A stretch of DNA of 25,638 bases from Asterionellopsis glacialis (taxonomy: Eukaryota > Bacillariophyta > Plagiogrammaphyceae > Rhaphoneidales > Asterionellopsidaceae): positions 1 to 25,638 of the forward strand of contig WKLE02006473.1 of NCBI GenBank assembly GCA_014885115.2, in the 5' to 3' direction. Positions 9,818 through 21,255 of this stretch are shown one piece after another. The position numbers and the translations under genes are program-made. The notes beneath the pieces are model-generated. The model was not told the DNA's origin. It was given only the letters and a program-made list of their open reading frames with translations, and ran no database searches. Each line of letters begins with the position of its first letter. Within the stretch, counting starts at the first letter, position 1.

Positions 9818-10795
9818 ATGAAGATCTATTTCGTTTTTCCCTTTTTACTTTCTCTGCAGGCTGCGAATTCTTTCGTCTCGCCGCACGTCAAGAAAAACCG
9901 TCCTACAACAGGGTGGATGAAAGCTGGAGAAATTAGCACAGAAGAAGCTCTTCTCAACCAGAAATTGGAAGACATTGCTCATAAGCTAAAGCTGCAAGTT
10001 TTTGATGTTGACACAGGCGTCTATGGGTTCGACTCGAAAGATTACCACTTCGGAATTGAAAATATCCGCGTTGAAATTCCTATAGACCCCTCGTTGGGAT
10101 TGGAATTGACGGAAGTAGCCCATTCTGATACAGACCATCGGGGTCTTGTGCTGGTTAGCAAGGTTGGAGGCAATTCCAAGCCCCCTTACTTCACGCATGA
10201 TGATCCCAAGATTCACATCGGTGATACAATCGTGGGCGTTTTTGCTGAGCCTGACTTCAAGGAGAGTACAACTGGTTTAGATTATGACCAAACAGTCGAC
10301 GTGATTAATCGCGCAAAGTTGCATGTTCGTCTCATGGCTGAAGACCAGACTGACACAAGTGGAGGAAACATCTCGCTTGAATTAAACCGTCTTGTGAAAC
10401 GCGCTAAGGTCAAGGTTATTGTAGAAGAACCTGGTGATCCGAATGGTGCAATAGAGATCGACGCCCTTGCAGGCGATAACCTCCGTCTCCTCTTAATGCA
10501 CAACCACCTCAAACTGTACGACGACCAAACCAGACGCCTCGACCAGCCTCTCGCAACAGGAAACTGCGGTGGTGACGGTGTTTGCGGAACATGTCTTGTT
10601 GCCATCCGAGAAGGAATGGAGTCACTTAACCACAAGTCACCTCAAGAGGAGGAGATCACCACTGGACGTCCGAAGAATTGGAGGGCAGCATGCAAGACAA
10701 TTGTTGGAGCTGACAACAAAGAAGCTACGATTCGTGTTAGGGTTCACCCCCAATCGGGATTTGAAGATGAACTCCTTCACCCTGGAGTTCACTAA
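9818..10795 (+). CDS. Probable plastid PDZ-like/[2Fe-2S] ferredoxin fusion protein
   Basis: A 325-residue protein read from the ATG at 9818. An upstream in-frame ATG at 9749 would bury the signal peptide, so it is rejected. Residues 1-18 (MKIYFVFPFLLSLQAANS) are a signal peptide, and the following FVSP with basic residues fits a diatom bipartite plastid presequence. Residues about 81-175 look like a PDZ domain: SLGLEL resembles the carboxylate-binding loop, IHIGDTIVGV the conserved Gly-Asp turn, and GLDYDQTVDVINRA the last helix. Residues about 197-312 form a ferredoxin domain with cluster ligands C250-x5-C256-x2-C259-x32-C292 (GNCGGDGVCGTC and RAACKTIVG). The x5 spacing differs from photosynthetic PetF (x4). 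From memory the TGNCGG-GVCGTC and ACKTIVG blocks resemble the plant NDH ferredoxin-like subunit PnsB3 more than PetF, but that is recall, not a search. An electron-transfer or assembly role with PDZ-mediated partner binding is inferred. Confidence 0.82.
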   Translation: MKIYFVFPFLLSLQAANSFVSPHVKKNRPTTGWMKAGEISTEEALLNQKLEDIAHKLKLQVFDVDTGVYGFDSKDYHFGIENIRVEIPIDPSLGLELTEVAHSDTDHRGLVLVSKVGGNSKPPYFTHDDPKIHIGDTIVGVFAEPDFKESTTGLDYDQTVDVINRAKLHVRLMAEDQTDTSGGNISLELNRLVKRAKVKVIVEEPGDPNGAIEIDALAGDNLRLLLMHNHLKLYDDQTRRLDQPLATGNCGGDGVCGTCLVAIREGMESLNHKSPQEEEITTGRPKNWRAACKTIVGADNKEATIRVRVHPQSGFEDELLHPGVH

Positions 10796-11104
10796 TTAGT
10801 AGGCGTCTTCAATCTTTGAGATAGCAGCATGGAGAATACAGTACAACAAAAACAACTTTATTAAAACAAGAGAAAGCAAACAATTTAATATATATAGATG
10901 AACAATTCGAACAAAAAATCCGATATCTTCACGCAAATGGCCTTTGCCACTCAAAGCAAAGTGCGTGGCACTCTCGAAGTATTCAATTTTTCTTCCCAGA
11001 TATGAAAATATGAAAAGTCAGCTATGAATCAGGGCAAAGATGCAATAGTTGCAATAGTTGTAGGTTTACTTAATTATACTCGTATGCCAAGTTTCTTAGC
11101 ATAT
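10796..11104. other. Convergent 3' region between ferredoxin-like and TMEM131-like genes
   Basis: About 310 bases between two stop codons on opposite strands. It is AT-rich, with an ATATATATAG run near 10890, and presumably holds both 3'-UTRs and polyadenylation sites. No gene or structured element seen. Confidence 0.6.
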
Positions 11105-14100
11105 TTATTCTCCGAGTAAACTCTTATGAAATGTGTTAGAACGACTCCGATACCGTGGCGCTTCCTCTTCCTCACCAGCACTTTCACTCTCAGTTACGCC
11201 TAATATAGATGCAGGAGTGAGCAAGGGGGTACTGTTATTAGCGAGAAGTACCTGTACCAGATCTACTTCATCAGGATGATCATTACTCTCTTCCACGGCT
11301 ATTCCATATGCAGAAGCTCGTGATTTCTTGTCTGCGGCCCACGGATCCGACTGCAAAGCATACGACAGACTTCCACCAACTCCATCATCGTTGATACCAG
11401 GGCCTTCCTCGTCATCCTTAGGCTCGTCCAAAATACTGTCAAGAAAATCCATAACATTAAATCCATTATTATTTTGTGTTTCTTCAAGGAGGTTTTGGTT
11501 GTTAAGCAAAGGTCCATCAAGCGAAGAGGACAGTGATGGCACGGGTCCCATCGGTGACGATGGCGTAGATGGCACTTTGGCAAGGGTACTACCACCAAGT
11601 TCTCCAATCAACGACGCGTTGCTTCTCTGTACAGATAGCGGTGTTAATAATGGTTCAGTGGGAGAGTAATTATTCAATTGGAGACTGAGCTCGGCTTTAT
11701 CTAAAGGCTCATCTGTTCGGGGGACGAGTAAGGACAACAAGTCCTCTGGCGTATTGAGATGCGGCTCCTCGATTGAAGGGATTGGTGGGAGAGGTAAACT
11801 GCATCTACTGCTTTGTGACCCTTGGCTAGAAATACTAGCCGCAGCAAAGCCAGGAGGTGGGGCTAAACCAGGGGGTGGGCGTACAGCTGGTGGTGATACC
11901 TGCAAAGAAGGTGGTGACTCTGTCTTTGTAGGCGAAGGTTTCGCCAAGAAGGAAGGAGATAGTGATGATGTTAAGTTTCCGGTTGCAGAACTGGGTGATT
12001 CTATATCGAAACCAGGCGGTGCTCCGTGCATCTTCTTTTTAGGCCCAGACGTTAGCTTTGTGTGCTGCATGCTAGCGTTTGTTTTCGTCTGAGTATTTGC
12101 ACTTTTCTTCCCCATCTTCTCGGTAGACTCTGCCTTTTTCGGTCTTGGCTGTCCTATACTAGAATTCTGACTGTCGAGATCGCTAGTGTCACCAAATCCT
12201 CCTTTCTGTAGTTTCGTAATCGGGCGTTCAGGATTCTTGGGGATAGTAATCTTCTTCTCGTCCGGTGCGGTTTTTGATTTCTCTTTCGTCATTAAGGGTA
12301 GATCCTCTGTTAACAGTTTCGATCCACTTTGTGAAGCACCCCCCCAAGGGGAGCGACTGTCACGCATAAGAATGTTGCTACCCTTTGTTGTCTTTGCTTC
12401 TGTATGCTTTTGTTGTTTGTCGATTTCGGACATTTCGGACCGTCTGTTCGACATCTGATCTTCTCTGCTATAACAAAGACATTAAAGAGAAATATATTAG
12501 AGAAAAACGCCGCAAAACGAATAGTGTTGGAAGCAGCACTTCGAGAGACACTTACCTGTTTACTTCGTGATGCCGTTGGGAAGCACTGAGCTTTTTCGCT
12601 TTCGGTGCAGGCTGCCCAGCCTTTTCCGCTCTTTCTAAAGATGTTGCCTCCGCTTTTACATCAACGGCTATCAAATTTGCTGTACCTGCTGTATCACTAA
12701 ATTTTGGCTTTGTGGCAGATGCTTTCTCAAATTTGGGCGTTTCCTCATCTGAGTAATTCAAAACATCAGACTTTTGGCTCGCAGCAGGTGTCTCTGCAAC
12801 TGAAACAGAATCGTCATCGTTTGAAGATTTCGAAAGGGACTTCTTCACCGCATGACGCTGACTGCGGGACGTCGAGACGACCGGAGCGAATCCGTCATTA
12901 CCCGAATTATCAGCAGGAACTTTAGATGGTTTAGTAATATGAGCAGCAATATCTGGTTTGTTCAATTCGTCAACAATAATAACTTCTTCGGTATCGCTGA
13001 CGCCATCTTCGTCGTGAGTAGATGTATTGGTGCTAGAAGCGCCATTACTAACCTGTTTTCTGGTCGTTTTTCCGTGCGAAATCTTCGGCCTTCGTAAGTG
13101 GTGGCGTCGCATCTGTAATTCTCGCACTTTTTGAGGCATCTGTATATCAGATGAAGTTCCAATGCCGCGAGCAGCCGCAGCTCTCCATCCAAGCCCACAA
13201 GGTAGCCTGGTGTCTCGGATAAAATCCTGAAAGATGGCATCACTCAGCGTTCGGATTTTTTCTCCTCCGGCTCCCTCTTTGCCAGTTCTACCTGGCCCAC
13301 TTGCAGTGTTTCTACCTGGCCTATCTCTTGGAGTACACCCAAAATTTGTTAAGCTCTGTGGCGCGACGATGCCCATACTTTTATAGCGGTTCGCAACAAC
13401 TTGGCGAACTTGCTCGCGTCCTAAAAGTTGAAGATCCGAAGAAGAAGGGTCTGCACGAGCGAGACAGCGAAATGCGGCTGACCAGTCACTGTTGTCCGTA
13501 CTCGTGGAAAGTGTGGGTGCTTCGTTACCCTTGTGGAATGCACTAGAGCAAATACCAGATTGAAAGGAGCTACACCATTGAGATCTAGAGTGCACCCCTT
13601 TGGCAACACGAGAGGCGGCTATAACCAGCGCTAGGGTGAAAAATAAACCCTCCAGGTATCCATTAAAATAGCTAGAACACCCGGAATCGTGCTCTACAGC
13701 CGTCCCATTTACCTTCAAATCACTCGATCCTTGCCAATCCCGATCTTCAAATAAGGAACCGCTTCCGGAAAATGTCATGGATTGAACAGGAATACAATTC
13801 GATATTGTGTCGTGGTCCATATCAAAACCAACGAGAAGAGATATCTTTCGTTTTCTAAAAGATTTCTCCCATATGTTCGCTTTTACCCGGCGCCTGCCAA
13901 TAAAATTAGCGAAGCCTCCCGCATCAGAAGAGCCTGTCGAAGAATGATTTTCTTGTCGGTATTCAAAGTTCAACGCCACATATTCCTGGCGCAAGGAACA
14001 ATCGGCGGTGTGTTCGATGTATAAGGTTCTATTGTGCCCTGGCAGAATACTGAAACCATCCTTGCTTTTGTCTTCACATCCTAGCAAGCGAAAGTTGTGA

Positions 14101-17100
14101 AACTCACATCGATTGCCTTCTCTACCTATTTTGAGCGTGTTCTTGTCACGTCTTGATTCGTGAAGCGAACCAGGTTCGACTAAGTGACCAATCGCGGCAT
14201 CCGAAAAATAAATTTTGCCAAAATCAGCCCGGATGTCACCAGAGTTGTGGACAACTACTCGTTTAACAACTGACTTGGCCGCTCCTCCGATGTTCTCTAA
14301 CTCTCCAGTTCCAGGAAAGACGAGAGTCGAATGACCGTGTCTATATTCTATGTCACCATAATCGCTACCATCATCTGATTCAGCGTCACGAAATTCAACT
14401 CGCTCCCACAAACCCTGGCCACGCAAAACAACTCGTTCCAGCCCAGTTAAAGAGTTCTCCAGAAATATTAAAGATTCAAAATACTTTCTCTGACAAGCTT
14501 CCTGGATATTATGTTGGGACGCAGCATTATCTTTAGATAAGTCGCACCCGAGAACACTTCTGCGTCCAGGAGGACGAAACAAAATAGGGCCTAATTCGCC
14601 CTCTCCAAAGGGAGGCAATATAATCTCATCTAGAGCAGAATACGGCACTGCAAATGGAGCAGGACCTTGCAAATTCGGAGGAGCTCCACCGGCCCCGAGA
14701 TATAAGTTTTCAACGTCATCATCTCCTCCTTGCGGATGCCCCAACAGCGTTATCCCTGCAGCGGCTGCAGCCCCTATTGGGGTGAACCTTTTAGGCATAG
14801 TGCCAATACCTTTGTCAACTTGAGCAAACCCACCTTTCCCATCTTGAGGGTTTTCTCTGTCACCGCATCTAACACCGCAACCTAGCAAAAAAGCTGATGT
14901 ACCGTGAAGCGATGGGTTCATAAGACTAACCTGGGCTCCTGCACCAGCTTTAATAGTCAGATTGTGATGCGACTGAATCATGTTACCTTCATCATCGCAT
15001 AGATAAAAGGCACCCCCACCTTCCCACCACAGTTGCCCACCATAATCTTCATGGATGTTTGCTTTTCGATTTTGAATATAAATCCCGTCAGATTTAGTTA
15101 GAAAATGATCTCTGACAGCCCTAAAATTGGGGTCATCCCCTTCGCCGTCATCTTTTGTTTGACCGCCAAAAGCGGAAACTGCAGCAAGCCTGACACGCAC
15201 AGGTACAGAAGTTGGATTCCGTAAAGGCAAACTCAGACCAGCAACATTCGAAACAAGAGTTGGAGGGAAATCAAGTGATGAAAGTCCATCTTTTAATTGA
15301 AGAGACTTGCTTGTGTGCTGTTTAGATCGAGTATGATCAAATAATCGTGGTGTCTGCAGCGATGCTTCAACATTCAACCCCTGCATGGACGCGGTGTGCA
15401 AGTGTGATCCTGCATCTGATTTTATTTTGCACCCGGTATTAGTAGACGTCTCATGTTCACTACCTGTCGAGGAATCAATTGTGGCTTTTAGGCTCGTGCT
15501 CAGAGTGTTCAGTCCAAATTCAGATGCAAGCTTCCATGCATCTGATGCCTCAGCAAACATGTTGATTTTCTTAAGTGCGACAGTTCCATCCCCTCTACCA
15601 CCTCCAGATTTCATTGTATCGCTCATCCGTGCATTAGTGACAACACTTTTGTCAACACTGATATCGATAGTTGTGATCGGCACATCCTCGCTATGCCCAC
15701 CAGCTGTGATTGGAATTCCATTGTCATTGAAATCGTTTTCAACTGGGGTAGTTGAAATTGACATAACTTTTCCGTTTTCAAACCCCGGGGTTTTTGACAA
15801 CACATCTTGAAAAACTGATTTGAAGGCATCATCTTCAACCAGGGAACCAAAGAAATCTTTATTGGAAGCCTCGATAGAAGCAGATGAGGTACTATCGGAA
15901 ATAATCCCAGGTGTTGTGCCGGAAGGCGGCCTTGCAATGTTTCTTGGCTCTGGATTTAGCTGTTGAAGATGTGCATTGAATTCTCTCCACCCACCGTAGC
16001 TAAGGCTGAGGTAGGAAACGACGTTCTTAAAGGCGACAATGGCTCTCTCAATTGCGTCTTCTTGACTTTGGCGAAATGAGTCAGTGTCATCCTCGTCGGT
16101 TTCGGTATTCTTTCCTTTTTTATTAAAGTTAACACCGCAACCACGAGGTTGCAGTAAGGACCGATTTTCTAACCATGATAAAGCACATTGGTAGAAGGAA
16201 GGAAACTCAGGAAGCTCAGAAAGTTCTTCTTCGGCCCCGGTGTTACGGACGGGGCTCGTACACGACAAAAAACTAGAGAGAGTTCCTATTTTGAGCCCCT
16301 TTCCTACTCCGTTTTTCACATTGGTAATATCCTTTGCAACTGATGTGCTATTCTCCTCCTCCAAAACCACTTTGAATAGTGGACTGCATGAATCAATTTT
16401 TTTCAAACAAACGTCTCCAGAGAATGTCGAAGTGAGAAACAAAGGCACTGCATGAGAGTCAGTACCGAGATCTGTTTGGAAACCTGAACTTTCTTGTTTC
16501 AGCCCTCCTGGAGGTATGCGTATATATGTTGTTCTGTTATCTTCAATTCTGCCGTCTTCAAAAAGTCGGACTGGCACATGGATCGTTTCGGATTGAGCCC
16601 TCCCGCTGTCTGTCGTTGATTCGGACCACTGATGGGAGCTTGAAACTTTTAACTGACCTAGAAGCACTTCATAAGTTGCAATGAGAGGGATTACCTGTCC
16701 AGTATCAGCCGAAAGAACTAGGCCGGTTGCAAGAAAAGATGTAAAATCTTGTTTTAGGCTGTTCTTTTTCGGGGCGCGCAGCTTTACTTCAAATCGTGCT
16801 GCACCACCTGGTGGTATAGATACTACCGGTTTGTCGTCCCTTTTTCTTTGATGTTCTCGGCAAATAGACGAGGCATGTGTAATATGGAGGTCGCTCGAAA
16901 TAACAATGGCTGGATACCCAGTATCCGTACAGTTTTCATATATCGGGGGTTCTTTTGGCAAAAGAGAACTCGAATGGAACGTTACATTTACTATACTCTC
17001 TGAATACAATTTTTTCAAATAGTGGTTGCTCTTCGATATCGAAGGATCCAAAGATACAGCATCGCGGTGCGATAGAGTTGTAAAGAAAGAACGAGCCAGT

Positions 17101-20062
17101 TCGGAAGTGAGAAGATAGCGTCTTAATCCGTTTCGAGTGTGCCCGGCCCACTCGCCCTTTGCTATCATACTATTTCCCTCTTCAGATTCATCAGGAAGAA
17201 AGTCCAAAATGTTATTGCGGTCTCCTTTTTTACGTGCCGAGTCTCGGCCGAGTTCGACTGTCATACCTTGAACTTCACGAACATCTATCGCAATTGTTAT
17301 CGGTGTCGGGTTCCAATTTGTCAAAAAGAGCGAGGCTGTCTGAATCTCTCCTTCACCAGTTGCGCCAAACTTCAACAGAACAGGATCTAGAGATTGAAGT
17401 GGTGCATTCGAGGAACCTCCTAGATCTTTCAGATACCGCCTAAAGAGTTCTTCTTGCTGATTGGGCTTAAGTTCTTTCGCCTCTTTTTCCCCGTACAATC
17501 TAGGGAGGACTTCATTAAAAATAGGCACCCATGGTCTTTCGAGTTCTTCAAAGACTTTCGTAAATCCAATTATTGGAGGCACAGACAAATCCACGCTATC
17601 AGCAAAACTATTGAATTGAATGCCTTCGTGTTCTTCCATAACAACATCAAGCTTGCCATTATAAACACGTAATTCTAAAGGCAAAAGACCGGCATCAACA
17701 GGGTCAAAGTGCATGTGAAGATAACAACTCTTCATAGAACTAGTGTCTCCAAACCTCGAATTTGTTTTTGGGTTATACCTTACAGCTAAAATGCCTGTTT
17801 GATCACTTCCGTTTACATCATATTCGCCACTCACGTCAAATATTTCAAAATTATCGCAGATAGAGACATCCTTTTCGACCTTATTGGAAGTAGAGCTACC
17901 ATCTGTTATGTGAAAGCTGCTAATTTTCATCGGCATAGGTATGCTTGTAGTAATTGCTAGTAAACGTTCACTAGCATCTCCCCGAGCAGGCGATGTGGTA
18001 GATTCGTGATGCTGAAAGGTAAGAGCTTCATTTGCATTCATATCTTCACGGAGATTGTTAAAATAGCTTACAAACATCTTCCCGGCTGTTGCCGTTACAG
18101 CATACGGTAAATGCAAAGTCAAGTGAGATTCTTTCATAGGACACCACATTTGTCTTTCTTTCCAGGAATCAAAATCATGCGTCAAATTGTAGGTGGCATG
18201 AAACAGAATCTCTCCAAAAAGTTGTATTGGCTTTGTTCTTTTTTCAAGTAAAGGTAGCGTCTTGTTGCTGTTGAGAGTGCAGGTGAGTGTTAGCGCCCCT
18301 TTAAGCAATGCTCTTGGCGGTAAGATTCGATGGGAAGATCCAATGTGGACATGCTCCTCGGGTGGAGGAAAAGGTTTAAAATGAAGTTCCAGCTCAAGTC
18401 CCACAGAATTGGCAGTGCTTGCCGATGGCAGCAAGGATGTTTCGCTCCTAATATCAATGTAATAATCAAGAGTATTTTCAATATCAAATTCCATTGTGAA
18501 AGTTTCATTTACGGCTGGAAGCATGCGAATGTCGGCCACTGTTGGGTGAAGTAGTATAGGTCTGTGTTTGACTCTTGTGGGTATTTCAGGGAATGGTGGT
18601 ATCCTCGTAGGTTGATCTGATTCATCTATATAGGTCTTTGGAATACTCTCAAGAACTTTATAATAAGGAGGTTCAAAGTTGACACCATTGTCCGATACGA
18701 TGTGCAATCCATTCAATAAGCGTGCCGGGAAGTCGTCAGGATACAAGGACAATGGAGCTGCAAATTGCATCCAAATATAAAGTTTCACGTCAGGCATCAA
18801 GATCTGCAAATAACCGAGTGATGTATCTCGAAAACCATTGTCTGGGAATTCTTGATCGATGACGGAATCTGGAATGTTATCATCGCCAATGTTGTAAGGA
18901 CGTGCGCACAACGATGCCATATATACTTCGTGAGCTCCCGGTGCAAGCACCTGTGCACCCTGGCCGCGCCATTCAGGATTAACGCGCCCCTGAGGATTAC
19001 CAACCGATGATTGCGAATACCCTACATCAAAACGGAGTTCCATCCAGTCCTTTCTTGAAAAGGACGCTTGCCAAATACTCAAATCACTGTCGTGTGATGG
19101 GTTGGTAATATGTAAGTCGAAACAATCAAATTGCTGAAATGGTTGTTTGGGTAGACGTGTTTGAAAAGTGATTGTGTCAGGAAGTCCAAAGATATTTTTC
19201 CGAATGCTAGATGCTCTAACGGGAAGTCTTATTGAACCTTTGGATGTTTCAATAAAAATGTACGTTTTTACCAGATAACGCTCGTCCTCTTCCTGGCGGT
19301 ATTTTTGAAGGTAACCTAGATTGCTTCTCCCATGGGGAGTCGATGCCTGCCCAGGAATGCCCTGAACATTGTTCTGAAAAGTTTCACTTGTTCTACTAAT
19401 TGCCTCCTCTAATCGTGCCGGATATCGGGGCAAAAATGATACACCAAAAGTTGCTGATTGATTCTCATCAAGAGTAATGACATCTCCATCTGGAGTTAGA
19501 GGAAGTCGCATAATGTTGATTTGCTGTGGAAGATGGTCGATCTCGTCATCATATTGGTTTCCAGATGAAGAAACTAACCAGGTTTTTTCTTTAGCCACGC
19601 TGATTGAATGGATTGTGATCGGCATGCTGGCCTGAAGTTAGGTAACGAATATAAACAAACGTTGAGAACATTACACGCCATTGTCAAAGGACGCATCAAC
19701 TCCTACTCCAGGTAAGAGAGAGATCTTGGTGGAGTTTTGAATACTTATAGATGAATACACGTCACATACAGATCACTTAATATATATTTGTGAACTTTCA
19801 ATCGTCATAACGAGAAAATTATGACGTCATGATAAATACAAAGAATCACCGACATCCCACTCACCGTATTTGCTATCTTCAACTCTGAAAAGCTTTGGAT
19901 GGAGGCGTACCCACCGCTCAAGAGGTCTTGATCCATGGCGACACGAAGGCCAACTTCATTGTAAACATCGCTTGATTCTGCATCACCACTGACAACTGTG
20001 CACACCGTGAAGAGTAATAATAGTGTTGTTATTAGGAAACACGACGGTCGTGTACCCCACAT
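11105..20062 (-). CDS. TMEM131-like giant type I membrane protein (three exons)
   Basis: Three exons joined by phase-compatible introns give about 2878 residues. Exon 1 is 20062-19865 (66 codons; signal peptide in MWGTRPSCFLITTLLLLFTV, cleaved near VSG/DAE). Intron 1 is 19864-19632 (GTGAGT...TTCAG, phase 0). Exon 2 is 19631-12556. Intron 2 is 12555-12468 (GTAAGT...TATAG, phase 2, 88 nt). Exon 3 is 12467-11105. Exon 1 ends SFSELKIANT and exon 2 continues ASMPITIHSISV, rebuilding one beta-strand repeat, followed by a strand-rich PapD-like stretch (SATFGVSFLPRYP, IRLPVRASSI) typical of the TMEM131 N-terminal domain. One membrane segment lies near residues 2061-2078 (GLFFTLALVIAASRVA). The tail of about 800 residues is Ser/Pro/Lys-rich, with SPWGG, APPGF and DPWAA pieces. 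Animal TMEM131 recruits secretory cargo such as procollagen in the ER lumen and TRAPP III through its tail; a general cargo role here is inferred. The frame before 20062 continues only to a GTG. Confidence 0.83.
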
Positions 20063-20287
20063 GGTGAGACGTCCTGTCCTCTCTTTCACGACGAATCGTC
20101 TGTTATATATTTCTCCAAGAGGTAGTTCAAAGAGCAGATGACCTGTGGGATTTCTGCCTTTGTATGGTAGCTGTAAATTCTCGATCGAAATGCACGTTGC
20201 GCTCTACTGTGTTTCAGGAACTTGATCTAGTTGGCGATATCATACCATCAAAGTTTGTGTAACATGGACAGATACCGGGTGTTTTTT

Positions 20288-20307
20288 ATGCAAAATAATT
20301 TTTGCAT
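20288..20307. repeat. Perfect inverted repeat (8-bp stem, 4-base loop)
   Basis: ATGCAAAA and TTTTGCAT flank a TAAT loop, forming a perfect 8-bp stem about 225 bases upstream of the TMEM131-like start codon. The AT-rich setting makes a chance origin possible. Function unknown. Confidence 0.55.
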
Positions 20308-20457
20308 ATATATATAAGTAGTATTTCCATATATTTTATTATTATATGTACCTTGTAGATCACTTGGAACTAATTTATTATTATACCTAATAATGTATTT
20401 TAGGTCCTCATTCTCATTGTACGAGTACGATTACGAGGTACATCAGTATAAAATAAA

Positions 20458-20874
20458 TCCTGGTACCAATAATTATCGTACCTGGTACAAACTTTACATA
20501 TTGTAAGTACCTGGTACCTGATGTATTGCATAATTAACCCAATACCTGTTAAGAGATAGAGTACGTATAATACCTGGTACCTGGTATGAGAGATGTCTGT
20601 ACAGGTAGTCATTTTTCATCGAGGCTGTACATATATAAAGAGGCAAACTAATAAGTATTATCATCTGAAGGACTACTAGGAAGAACTGTATTGGTAAGAC
20701 TAGACAGATGGACACCGACAGATCGATACTACCAGGTATATAATAATAATATTATATTGTGTGAAGACACACGTGCCCTCACTAAAACATAATTATTTGG
20801 GCTTTCCCCCCTCGACAAACACGAAGTTTCACCTTCCATTTACAGTACATTGTAGAGACTCAGTTTACCTGGTA
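20458..20874. repeat. Cluster of TACCWGGTA palindromes
   Basis: Exact TACCTGGTA or TACCAGGTA occurs at 20479, 20508, 20571, 20578 (overlapping the previous copy), 20730 and 20866. Partial copies occur at 20458 (CCTGGTACCA) and 20544 (TACCTG). The sequence is a palindrome around a central A/T, so both orientations are one motif. Six exact copies in 400 bases far exceed chance. It could be a decayed tandem repeat, a transposon end or a transcription-factor site array; the sequence alone does not decide. Confidence 0.7.
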
Positions 20875-21255
20875 GCGCATGACATTTTATAAAACATGCA
20901 CCATGTATTTTGTTTGCGCAGCAATGTGTTCTACAGTCGAGAGGCGATGAAAGAAACAAAGTTTCTTGAATGTGAATTTACAACTTCCTTTGCTGGATTG
21001 TTAAGGATAAAATCATTTAACTTATTTTTTACAACATGGACAACAGAAAATTCATTTGAGATAATGCAAGGTGTAATTTTTAAATGTGGTTCTAACATCT
21101 TCCTTTGAGGGGGGAGAGGCGGGGCCAAGCGGCAGTCCATTCTCTACGCTTGATGTTTTGGACACGGTGCCGTAGAGTTCAATATCATATGTTTTGCATT
21201 ACTTTGCAATGCCTCAATATATAGGGTCAATCTTACACATACTGTAACACATACT

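Larger units (their letters stand above)
20063..21255. other. AT-rich intergenic region upstream of the TMEM131-like gene
   Basis: About 1.2 kb with no supported gene. It holds the promoter side of the TMEM131-like gene and the 3' side of the Cys-rich membrane protein gene. AT runs occur near 20310-20400, the palindrome cluster at 20458-20874 and a perfect hairpin at 20288-20307. A 7-bp inverted repeat, CTCTACG at 21142 and CGTAGAG at 21171, lies near the right end. Small open frames here show no motif. Confidence 0.55.

Noticed and set aside
11105..12454. An independent 449-residue protein starting at the ATG at 12454
   Set aside because: A phase-2 GTAAGT/TATAG junction joins this frame to the preceding 7-kb exon, and the frame stays open upstream to the acceptor.
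15385..15810. Plus-strand frame antisense to the TMEM131-like exon (and similar frames within large genes)
   Set aside because: It shadows a long well-supported coding exon on the other strand and has no domain of its own.
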